NCBI GenBank assembly: GCA_900769285.1
Contig: CAAGGB010000181.1
Coordinates: 1-8,588, forward strand
Source: Victivallales bacterium
GTDB lineage: Bacteria > Verrucomicrobiota > Lentisphaeria > Oligosphaerales > Oligosphaeraceae
DNA length: 8,588 nucleotides
Direction of reading: 5' to 3'
Shown: positions 1 to 6,050 of the stretch, piece after piece
How the letters are laid out: each line of letters begins with the position of its first letter
Numbering within the stretch: position 1 is the stretch's first letter
The notes under the pieces: model-generated
The model's input: only the letters and a program-made list of their open reading frames with translations
Databases searched by the model: none
What the model was told of the DNA's origin: nothing
Position numbers and translations under genes: made by a program

Positions 1-1976
1 AGGCGCGCGGCCTCCTGTGCGTCGCAGCCGGCGCGGACGGCGGCGGCTGCCTCGAAGAGGACCTCGCCGGCGTCGCGGCAGAGCGGGAGTCCGTCGTGGC
101 AGTTGCCCTGGCAGATCTCGTCGAGGTAGAGCCAGCCGCCGACCTGCTCCAGGTGGTGGTGGATGTTGGCGGTGGGGTGGTCGGGGCGGTTGAGGAGGAG
201 TGGCGCGCCGTTGAGGGACTGGACGGAGAGGGTGCCGTCGAGGGTGAGCCACTGTCCGCAGTCGAGGGTCTCGCGCCGTGTGGGGCGGGAGCGGAGCGTC
301 TCGGGGAGGCGTGCGTCGCACTCGAGGCGGCGGAAGCCGCCGTTGAAGGTGTCGTTGGGGACGTTGAGGAAGAGTCCCTTGGCCATGCGGAAGTAGAAGC
401 GGTTGAGGGAGCGGCAGCGCTGGAGGACGAGGACGGTGGCGTCGTCGGGGAGGGCGGCGCAGGCGAGGTAGGTGCGGGAGATGATGTCCTCGCTCTCGCC
501 CTCGGCGATGGGCGCGCGGTTCTTCATGTCGGTCCAGCCGGAGGTCAGGAAGCCGCCGTCGAAGGTGCGCTTGGTGACGGGATGGACGATGGGCTCCATG
601 CGCTGACCGGTGCCGAAGACGCGTCCGGCGAGGTTGTAGCGCCACTCGGCCATGTCGGAGCGCGCGGAGGGAACGCAGAGTCCCATGGGCTTCTCGGCGG
701 CGAGCCAGGTCCAGCTGGCCTTGCGGCGCGGGCCGAGCGCCATCATGGAGCCGTGGAAGTCGTCGGACCAGAGCCGGATGGGCGTCGGGTTCGTCGGGGC
801 CACGGGGCGTCCATGGAAGTCGCCGCAGCGCCGCCGCCAGCAGGCGGCCATGGAGAGTGAGGCGGCCTTGTCGCCCTCGAGGCGGCAGTAGTAGAGTGGC
901 GACTGCTCCTCGAGTCGGCGGAGTCGTGCGCCGAGGAAGGAGCCGTCGGGGTTGGTCTCCTGCTCGTGGGCGACCTGCCGGAGCCAGCCGTCCTCGAACG
1001 CGGCGGTGTCGGCGTCGCCGAGGCGGTCGTGCGCCATGAGCCAGCCGGCGAGGGCGTAGTCCTGGCAGTAGCAGTAGCGGACGCGGGTGTCGCCGCCGAT
1101 GCGGAGGAGGCGTCCGTCGGGGAACATCCAGGACTTGGCGAGTGGCCAGACGTCGGTGAGGTGGAGATAGAGTGCCTCGGGGAGGTGCCAGCGGTGGTGT
1201 CGGCCGCTGAAGTGGAGCATGGCGAGGTTGGAGAGGGTGACGTTGACGTAGCCGACGTTCATGTAGTTGTGGTGGTAGCAGGCGCCGGTGTCGAGGAAGT
1301 TGGCGCCGGCGTGCCAGTCGCGGAGGGGTCGGCCGGCGAAGGGCTGGTCGCTGGTGGCGTCCTGGGGGAAGGACATGGCGTTGAGGAGGAAGGCGGTGCC
1401 GCGCTCGCGGTACTCGGCGGCGCGTGGCGCCTCGGGGTACATGAGTGCGGTGCGCCAGAGCATGCAGCCGTTCCACATGTTGCTCTCGGGTCGGTTGGCG
1501 GGGGGGATGGGTCCGGCGACGACCTCGTACTGGTCGGTGAGCCAGTCGCACTCGGAGAGGAGCATCCGGCGGAGGCCGTCCTGGTCGTCGTCGGTCAGGT
1601 AGGGGTCGAGCTCCTCGACGGCGTGCATCATGCGCTCCAGGCAGAGGTTGCTGATCCAGGAGTGTCCCCAGCGCTCGCCGTCGACGCAGTGTCCGGGGCC
1701 GGAGAGATGGCCGTTGAGGGTGAAGCGGAGCATCCGCAGGGCGGTGTCCCAGAGCTCGTCGCGGCTCATGCCCGTGCGGGCGAGGTCGGTGAGCGGGCTG
1801 GCCGCCAGGACGGCGAACGCGGTGAACGCGGTGGTGTGCGTCTGCATGGACCAGTGGCCGTGGACGCCGGGGCCGTAGCTGAGGAGTCCGTGGTTCTGGG
1901 GATGGGGGCGGAGATGGCGGCGGGTCGAGGGTATCCAGCGCTCCAGGAGCCGGAGATAGTCGCTGCTTGACGGCAT
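1..1976 (-). CDS. Heparinase II/III- or PL8-like (alpha/alpha)-toroid protein, putative polysaccharide lyase (partial, C-terminus outside window)
   Basis: An uninterrupted frame of 658 codons runs from an ATG at 1976 to the left edge with no stop, so the gene is truncated by the window. The first about 400 residues are rich in Trp, His and Tyr and look like a helical toroid. Visible motifs are NHGLLSYGPG at 28-37, SNMWNG at 165-170, YHHNYMNVGY at 234-243 and PDGRLLRIGGDTR at 286-298. From about residue 400 the sequence becomes beta-rich, as in the C-terminal beta-sandwich of heparinase II/III and PL8 lyases. The His followed seven residues later by Tyr (236 and 243) with an upstream Asn (166) recalls the Asn-His-Tyr catalytic set of such lyases, but I cannot align it firmly. 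The N-terminus has no signal peptide, so the protein is probably cytoplasmic and may act on imported oligosaccharides. The gene lies 84 bases downstream of recJ on the same strand and may be cotranscribed. Coding status is strong; family assignment is moderate and the substrate is unknown. Confidence 0.75.
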   Translation of the reverse strand, partial: MPSSSDYLRLLERWIPSTRRHLRPHPQNHGLLSYGPGVHGHWSMQTHTTAFTAFAVLAASPLTDLARTGMSRDELWDTALRMLRFTLNGHLSGPGHCVDGERWGHSWISNLCLERMMHAVEELDPYLTDDDQDGLRRMLLSECDWLTDQYEVVAGPIPPANRPESNMWNGCMLWRTALMYPEAPRAAEYRERGTAFLLNAMSFPQDATSDQPFAGRPLRDWHAGANFLDTGACYHHNYMNVGYVNVTLSNLAMLHFSGRHHRWHLPEALYLHLTDVWPLAKSWMFPDGRLLRIGGDTRVRYCYCQDYALAGWLMAHDRLGDADTAAFEDGWLRQVAHEQETNPDGSFLGARLRRLEEQSPLYYCRLEGDKAASLSMAACWRRRCGDFHGRPVAPTNPTPIRLWSDDFHGSMMALGPRRKASWTWLAAEKPMGLCVPSARSDMAEWRYNLAGRVFGTGQRMEPIVHPVTKRTFDGGFLTSGWTDMKNRAPIAEGESEDIISRTYLACAALPDDATVLVLQRCRSLNRFYFRMAKGLFLNVPNDTFNGGFRRLECDARLPETLRSRPTRRETLDCGQWLTLDGTLSVQSLNGAPLLLNRPDHPTANIHHHLEQVGGWLYLDEICQGNCHDGLPLCRDAGEVLFEAAAAVRAGCDAQEAAR

Positions 1977-1989
1977 GATGACGGCGGTG

Positions 1990-1995
1990 CCTCTT
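1990..1995 (-). promoter_or_regulatory. Ribosome binding site candidate for the lyase-like gene
   Basis: AAGAGG on the minus strand lies 13 bases before the ATG at 1976. It supports that start, although the spacing is longer than usual. The same hexamer at the same distance precedes recJ. Confidence 0.45.
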
Positions 1996-2043
1996 GTGGG
2001 TGGCTTCAACGTGGGTGGGTGGTTTCGGATGTTCGGGTGGGTG
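1996..2043. repeat. Short G-rich repeat between recJ and the lyase-like gene
   Basis: The plus strand carries GTGGGTGG at 1996-2003, GTGGGTGG again at 2011-2018 running into a further GGTGG, and GGGTGGGTG at 2035-2043. This gives five GGG runs in 44 bases. The spacings between runs are 12, 1, 15 and 1 bases, so a stable G-quadruplex is doubtful. The repeat occupies most of the short intercistronic gap. Its function is unknown. Confidence 0.5.
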
Positions 2044-2060
2044 ATGGCCTGGCCGTCGTC

Positions 2061-3779
2061 CTAGGGCGTGGCGCCCTGCGCGGCCTTGACGTCGAGAATG
2101 CGGAGCTGGGGGACGGCGTTGCCGTTGAAGCGGTTGATGTGGGGGGAGAACACGATGTCCCAGGGGGGCGGCGGGAACGCCTCGGGGAGCCGTCCGAACG
2201 CGATGAACTGCATCCGTGTGCCCTGCGCGTCACGGAGCATCCCGCGCGTGTGGTTCCGCCCCGCCGGCATCCGCCGCTCGCAGTGGACGCCATGCGCGAT
2301 GAACACCGGCTCGGGGTTGCCGTGGCCGAACGGCTCGAGCATCTCCAGCTCCTGGAAGAACACGTCGTCGAGCTCGCCGAACGCGACCTCGCCGCAGATG
2401 GGGATGATGGGGCGCATCGACTCGATGCCCAGCACCTTCTGGACCGCCTCGTCGAACTTCCGGCAGAACTCCTCCAGGCGGTCCTCCTCGAGCGAGAGGC
2501 CGGCGGCCATCGCGTGGCCGCCGAAGCGCAGCAGGCAGCCGCTGCACTCGCCGAGCAGGTCGACCAGGTTCAGCCGGCGGATGGAGCGCGCCGAGCCCGT
2601 GAACTGCCCCTGCGGGTCGCGCGTCAGCACGACGGACGGTCGGTGGTACTTGCGCGTCAGCCGCGAGGCGACGATGCCGACGACGCCCTGGTGCCAGCCG
2701 TCGCTCCAGACGACGAGTGAGCGGGTGGTGTCGAGGTTGTAGCGCCGCGCGATCTGCGCCTCGGCGCCCTGGACGACCTCCTCCTCGATGACCTGCCGCT
2801 CGCGGTTCTGCTCGTCGAGGACGCGCGCCAGGGCGGAGGCGTCGACCATGTTGTCGGCCTCGAGGAGGCGGAGGCTGTCGGAGGGGTCACCGAGCCGGCC
2901 GGTGGCGTTGATGCGGGGGGCGAGGCGGTAGGTGATGTCGCCGGTGGCGAGTTCCTCGCTGACGCCGGCGATCTCGCAGAGGGCGTGGATGCCGGGGCGC
3001 TGCTTGCCGGCCAGGACGCGGAGGCCGTGGCGCACGAGGATGCGGTTCTCATGGAGGAGCGGGACGATGTCGGCGACGGTGCCGAGGGCGACCAGGTCGA
3101 GCCCCTGGCGGAGGTCGGTGTCCTCGCCGCCGTAGCCGTGCTCGCGGCCGTACTTGAGGAACGCATGGCAAATCTTGAACGCGACGCCGACGCCGGCCAG
3201 CTCCTGGATCTCGACGGGCGAGCCGGGCAGCTTGGGGTCGACGACGGCGAGGGCGTCGAGCGGCTCGGGCCCCGGCGTGTGGTGGTCGGTGATGATGAGG
3301 TCGAGCCTGCGCGACCGCGCCAGGGCGACCGCCTCGTAGGAGGTGATGCCGCAGTCGACCGTGATGAGCAGGTCGCAGCGGGTGGCCGGCTCCTTCGAGA
3401 TGGACTCGACCGTCAGCCCGTACCCGTCGTCGATGCGGTGCGGCAGATAGCACTCGACGTTGCCGCCGTTGCGCCGGAGAACCCAGGCCAGCAGCGCGGA
3501 GGCGGTGATGCCGTCCGTGTCGTAGTCGCCGTGGATGAGGATGCGCTGGCCGGCGCGGATCGCCTTCCACAGACGCTCGGAGGCCTCGCGCGTGCCGGGA
3601 AGCAGATACGGGTCGCCGATGTCCGCCAGGGACGGCGACAGGAAGTCGCGCATCTTCTCCGGGCCGATTCCCCGCATGTCCAGAACCAGGGCGATCGGGC
3701 GCGTCACGCCGGACTCCGTCATCAGAGCCTGCACGCGGGCGTCGTTGTTCGCCGACATCTCCCAGATGTACTCTTCCAT
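2061..3779 (-). CDS. recJ: Single-stranded-DNA-specific exonuclease RecJ
   Basis: RecJ degrades single-stranded DNA 5' to 3' in the cytoplasm during recombinational and mismatch repair, using divalent metal ions. The protein is 572 residues from the ATG at 3779, a normal RecJ length. All DHH-phosphoesterase motifs are present: HGDYDTDG at 83-90, VDCGIT at 141-146, DHH at 165-167, DPK at 181-183, and LGTVAD at 232-237 with its metal-binding Asp. RecJ-typical APRINATGRLG follows at 287-297. The DHHA1 domain contains GVVGIVASRL at about 365-374 and GGH at 420-422. The last about 110 residues match the RecJ OB-fold region, including PFGHGNPEP. A GTG directly upstream at 3782 could also start the protein; I prefer the ATG because the AAGAGG spacing equals that of the downstream gene. 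The gene is divergent from the sigma-54 activator and ends in TAG 84 bases before the lyase-like gene. No motif is missing, so it should be functional. Confidence 0.97.
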   Translation of the reverse strand: MEEYIWEMSANNDARVQALMTESGVTRPIALVLDMRGIGPEKMRDFLSPSLADIGDPYLLPGTREASERLWKAIRAGQRILIHGDYDTDGITASALLAWVLRRNGGNVECYLPHRIDDGYGLTVESISKEPATRCDLLITVDCGITSYEAVALARSRRLDLIITDHHTPGPEPLDALAVVDPKLPGSPVEIQELAGVGVAFKICHAFLKYGREHGYGGEDTDLRQGLDLVALGTVADIVPLLHENRILVRHGLRVLAGKQRPGIHALCEIAGVSEELATGDITYRLAPRINATGRLGDPSDSLRLLEADNMVDASALARVLDEQNRERQVIEEEVVQGAEAQIARRYNLDTTRSLVVWSDGWHQGVVGIVASRLTRKYHRPSVVLTRDPQGQFTGSARSIRRLNLVDLLGECSGCLLRFGGHAMAAGLSLEEDRLEEFCRKFDEAVQKVLGIESMRPIIPICGEVAFGELDDVFFQELEMLEPFGHGNPEPVFIAHGVHCERRMPAGRNHTRGMLRDAQGTRMQFIAFGRLPEAFPPPPWDIVFSPHINRFNGNAVPQLRILDVKAAQGATP

Positions 3780-3792
3780 CACTGTGTCGTTT

Positions 3793-3798
3793 CCTCTT
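3793..3798 (-). promoter_or_regulatory. Ribosome binding site of recJ
   Basis: AAGAGG, continued as AAGAGGAAA, lies on the minus strand 13 bases before ATG 3779 and 10 bases before GTG 3782. The spacing alone would favour GTG, so the choice of start is uncertain by one codon. Confidence 0.6.
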
Positions 3799-3816
3799 GG
3801 CTGTGGTTGCTGTTCC

Positions 3817-3846
3817 TTTACATGATGCCATGAACCACACTATACT
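3817..3846 (+). promoter_or_regulatory. Putative sigma-70-type promoter P1, reading toward the activator gene
   Basis: TTTACA at 3817-3822 and TATACT at 3841-3846 are separated by 18 bases, and each matches its consensus at five of six positions. Transcription would start near 3853 and give a leader of about 160 bases before the GTG at 4015. The -10 box overlaps the -10 box of the opposing recJ promoter. The region is clearly AT-richer than the surrounding sequence. Confidence 0.45.
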
Positions 3847-3867
3847 TTGCCTTGCCGCTCTTGCATA
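3839..3867 (-). promoter_or_regulatory. Putative recJ promoter
   Basis: On the minus strand TATAGT (3844 down to 3839) is a good -10 box. At 17 bases upstream lies TATGCA (3867 down to 3862), a poor -35 box with three of six matches. A start near 3832 would give recJ a leader of about 50 bases. The -10 box shares bases 3841-3844 with plus-strand promoter P1. Confidence 0.4.
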
Positions 3868-3898
3868 CTGCCCGACCGCACTTTTTCGCGCTTTTTTT

Positions 3899-3932
3899 CG
3901 GCGGTTCCCCGCCGCGCGGGCCCCGCCCTTTT
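3899..3932. other. GC-rich hairpins in the divergent intergenic region
   Basis: CGGCGG at 3899-3904 can pair with CCGCCG at 3909-3914 over a TTCC loop. Immediately after, GGGC at 3918-3921 can pair with GCCC at 3925-3928 and is followed by TTTT at 3929-3932. On a transcript from P1 the second hairpin with its U-run resembles a weak intrinsic terminator. The stem is only four pairs, so this is tentative. A run of seven T lies just before the first stem. Confidence 0.3.
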
Positions 3933-3945
3933 GTGCGCCGCCCGC

Positions 3946-3974
3946 TTGCCATAGGCCGCTTCAAACGTTATGTT
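3946..3974 (+). promoter_or_regulatory. Putative sigma-70-type promoter P2 for the activator operon
   Basis: TTGCCA at 3946-3951 and TATGTT at 3969-3974 are separated by the optimal 17 bases. Transcription would start near 3981, about 34 bases before the GTG at 4015. The ATG at 3970 lies inside the -10 box and so would not be on this transcript, which argues for the GTG start. Confidence 0.5.
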
Positions 3975-4014
3975 ATGTCATTTGCGCCGTGCAACACCAG
4001 ACCTCCAGCCAACC

Positions 4015-5385
4015 GTGAGCGCCAACGTCACCAAAGCCAGAATCCTCATCGGCGAGGACGACCCGAACCTCCTCGACGTCCTGAAGTCCCTCTTCAGGAG
4101 CCTCGGGCACCGGGTCAAGTCGGCGCCCGCCGGCGACGGGCTCGCCGCGGCGCTCGCCGAGGAGCGTCCCGACATCCTCATCTGCGGCTGCCGCGACTGG
4201 CGTGGCCTCCCCCCCGACGGCCGTCCCCACACCATCGTCACCGCCGCCTACGACGAGCTCCAGGAGGGCGCCGCCGCCGTCCGCGACGGCGCCGACGCCA
4301 TGCTCACCCGCCCCGTCCGCGCCCAGAGCGCCATCGACGCCGTCAACGCCATCCTCCCCCTGCTCCGCCGCGAGCCCGAGTCGCCCGCGACTGCGGCCGC
4401 CGCCGAGCCCGCCGAGCCCGAGCCCGAGCGTCACTTCGGCACCCTCGTCGGCGAGCATCCGGCGATGCTTCAGCTCTATGACACGATCGCGAAGGTGGCC
4501 GCCACCGGCATGAGCGTCCTCATCCGCGGCGAGAGCGGCGTCGGCAAGGAGCTGGTGGCGCACGCCATCCACGCGGCCTCCCCGCGCGCCGCGCGCCCCT
4601 TCGTGGCCATCAACTGCGCCGCCGTCCCCGCCACCCTTCTGGAGTCCGAGCTCTTCGGGCATGTGAAGGGCGCGTTCACGGGCGCCCTCCGCGCGAAGGA
4701 GGGTCTGTTCGCGGCCGCGGACGGCGGCACGGTCTTCCTGGACGAGATCGGCTCCATCCCCGTCCCGATGCAGCTGACGCTGCTGCGCGTCCTCCAGGAC
4801 CACACCATCCGGCCCGTCGGGGCCACCGCCGCCCGCGCCGTCGACGTCCGCGTCGTCGCCGCGACCAACGAGAACCTGGAGCGGCGCATCCGCGAGGGTC
4901 TGTTCCGCGAGGACCTCTTCTTCCGGCTGGCGGCGTTTCCGCTGACGGTGCCGCCGCTGCGCGAGCGCGCCTCCGACATCCCGTCGCTGGCCCGGCTGTT
5001 CCTGCGGCAGGCCGCCGAGCGCCAGGGCGTCGCCCTCGCGTTCGCGCCCGAGGCGCTTGCCCTCCTCGGCCGCCACGCCTGGCCCGGCAACGTCCGCGAG
5101 CTCCAGAACGTCATCGCCCGGGCGGCCGCGGTCGCCCACGACGGCGACCGCATCGCCCCCGGCGACCTCCTCCTCCCCGACGCCGACGCGGACGCCGCGC
5201 CCGCGGACGACGGCCTCCCCGCGCCGCCGCCCGCCGCCGCCGCGCTCACGCTCAAGGCGTACCTCCGCCACTGCGAGCGCGCCTACATCCAGCGTGTCCT
5301 CGGCGACTGCGGCGGCGACAAGGAGCGCGCCGCCAAGGCGCTCGGCATCTCCATCGGCACCCTCTACAGGAAACTCGAACCATGA
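4015..5385 (+). CDS. Sigma-54-dependent activator (NtrC-like) with a degenerate receiver domain
   Basis: The 456-residue protein has the NtrC order: receiver, AAA+ ATPase, Fis-type helix-turn-helix. Members hydrolyse ATP to remodel sigma-54 RNA polymerase at promoters. The AAA+ domain looks active: GESGVGKE (Walker A) at 172-179, GAFTGA for sigma-54 contact at 219-224, and LDE (Walker B) at 242-244. The REDLFFRL region with arginine fingers and WPGNVREL follow. The C-terminus (about 435-456) has GDKERAAKALGIS, a Fis-type DNA-binding helix-turn-helix. The receiver (about 7-115) keeps the acidic GEDD pocket at 13-16 and a Thr at 76. However, the phosphorylated Asp position is Gly58 and the usual Lys is Arg99. 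The stretch from 58 to 76 is about ten residues shorter than normal, removing most of helix 3. An Ala/Asp/Pro-rich linker (about 385-405) precedes the DNA-binding domain. A 45-base-longer frame begins at ATG 3970, but that codon lies in the -10 box of P2. The GTG start lacks an obvious Shine-Dalgarno. No kinase gene is nearby; target genes are unknown. Confidence 0.92.
   Translation: MSANVTKARILIGEDDPNLLDVLKSLFRSLGHRVKSAPAGDGLAAALAEERPDILICGCRDWRGLPPDGRPHTIVTAAYDELQEGAAAVRDGADAMLTRPVRAQSAIDAVNAILPLLRREPESPATAAAAEPAEPEPERHFGTLVGEHPAMLQLYDTIAKVAATGMSVLIRGESGVGKELVAHAIHAASPRAARPFVAINCAAVPATLLESELFGHVKGAFTGALRAKEGLFAAADGGTVFLDEIGSIPVPMQLTLLRVLQDHTIRPVGATAARAVDVRVVAATNENLERRIREGLFREDLFFRLAAFPLTVPPLRERASDIPSLARLFLRQAAERQGVALAFAPEALALLGRHAWPGNVRELQNVIARAAAVAHDGDRIAPGDLLLPDADADAAPADDGLPAPPPAAAALTLKAYLRHCERAYIQRVLGDCGGDKERAAKALGISIGTLYRKLEP
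5368..5371 (+). promoter_or_regulatory. Ribosome binding site for the lipoprotein gene, within the end of the activator gene
   Basis: AGGA lies 10 bases before ATG 5382. Together with the ATGA stop/start overlap it points to coupled translation of the activator and the lipoprotein. Confidence 0.6.
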
Positions 5386-5912
5386 GCCGCCCACGGACTC
5401 CGACATCCCCCTCCGCCCTGGCGGGCGCCCTCGCGCCGCTGCTGCTCGCCCTGCTCCTGGCCTCCTGCGAGCAGCTCCGCCAGGCGTTCGAGCAGCCCGC
5501 CTTCGTCATCAGCCTCAACCGCGTCACCCAGCCCGGCGCCTTCGCCCCGGACACCCTCCTCATCTACCAGGTCAACGACAGCGCCAGCGCCCCGCAGGCG
5601 TCCGTCAGCAAATTCCCCATCGTCGACTCCTCCTGCTTCGGCGACGTCCAGCTCGTCGAGGGGCGTGACGGCAAGTGGGGCCTGCGGCTCAAGATGGACA
5701 AGCGCGGCCTGCACCTCTGGCGGACCGCCACCGCCCAGTACCACGGCCTCCGTCTCGCCATCATCGTCGACGGCTTCTTCGCCGGCTTCATGGACTTCCC
5801 CGCCTACGACGAGAGCGGCTACGTCATGCTGCCGCCCCTCTGGCCCGAGGACGAGGCACGGCGCATCGCCGAGCACGTCGTCTCCAACTACCGCCACTTC
5901 AACTCGCGCTGA
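5382..5912 (+). CDS. Small lipoprotein resembling the SecD P1-head domain
   Basis: The 176-residue protein begins with a short basic N-terminus and a hydrophobic run (about 12-27). A lipobox LAS-C with Cys29 follows, then Glu30, so the mature protein of about 148 residues should be lipid-anchored outside the cytoplasmic membrane, possibly in the outer membrane. The mature part contains GLRLKMDKRGLHLW followed by GLRLAIIVDGFFAGF and, near the end, WPEDEARRIAEHV. This pattern (G-L-x-L-x-h-D-x-x-G, then RLAhhhDG, then EEA-x-x-IA) resembles the P1-head domain of SecD, where the protein-export subunit has RLAIVLDG. SecD's transmembrane helices are absent, so this is a stand-alone domain, not SecD itself. 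The ATG overlaps the activator's TGA (ATGA), so the two genes are almost certainly cotranscribed and coupled. A role in sensing or export at the envelope is conceivable but is inference. Confidence 0.85.
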   Translation: MSRPRTPTSPSALAGALAPLLLALLLASCEQLRQAFEQPAFVISLNRVTQPGAFAPDTLLIYQVNDSASAPQASVSKFPIVDSSCFGDVQLVEGRDGKWGLRLKMDKRGLHLWRTATAQYHGLRLAIIVDGFFAGFMDFPAYDESGYVMLPPLWPEDEARRIAEHVVSNYRHFNSR

Positions 5913-6031
5913 CGCGGCGGACGCCAGCCACCGACACACCTTCAAGACCATCGTCAAAGCCATCCATACACCTCGCCCATGGACGCCAGGCCGCCGGTGC
6001 CCGGCGCCCGCACACGGACGACAACCACACC

Positions 6032-6036
6032 GAGGA
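6032..6036 (+). promoter_or_regulatory. Ribosome binding site candidate for the giant GreA-family gene
   Basis: GAGGA ends 14 bases before ATG 6051. It supports that codon over the in-frame ATG at 5979. The 24 extra residues from the upstream ATG are Arg/Thr/Pro-rich and look like translated spacer. Confidence 0.45.
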
Positions 6037-6050
6037 CAAAGTCAACACCC

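Noticed and set aside
96..1970. Long plus-strand open frames (96-860 and 966-1970) in the left part
   Set aside because: They are Gly/Val/Glu/Ala-rich shadows of the minus-strand lyase-like gene, which has a natural Trp/His/Tyr-containing sequence and domain motifs.
1977..2063. Possible readthrough fusion of RecJ with the lyase-like protein
   Set aside because: The two frames are in phase with 28 sense codons after the TAG, but this is likely by chance in GC-rich DNA. There is a separate ATG with an AAGAGG, and no recoding signal is visible.
3783..4014. A sigma-54 (-24/-12) promoter near the activator gene
   Set aside because: I looked for TGGCAC-N5-TTGC in this gap and upstream of the other genes and found only poor partial matches.
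3973..5406. A 477-codon open frame antisense to the sigma-54 activator
   Set aside because: Same low-complexity composition and no recognisable domain; the plus strand encodes an unmistakable AAA+ activator.
5979..6050. Upstream ATG at 5979 as start of the giant GreA protein
   Set aside because: The extra 24 residues are Arg/Thr/Pro-rich spacer-like sequence without a clear ribosome binding site; GAGGA precedes the ATG at 6051.
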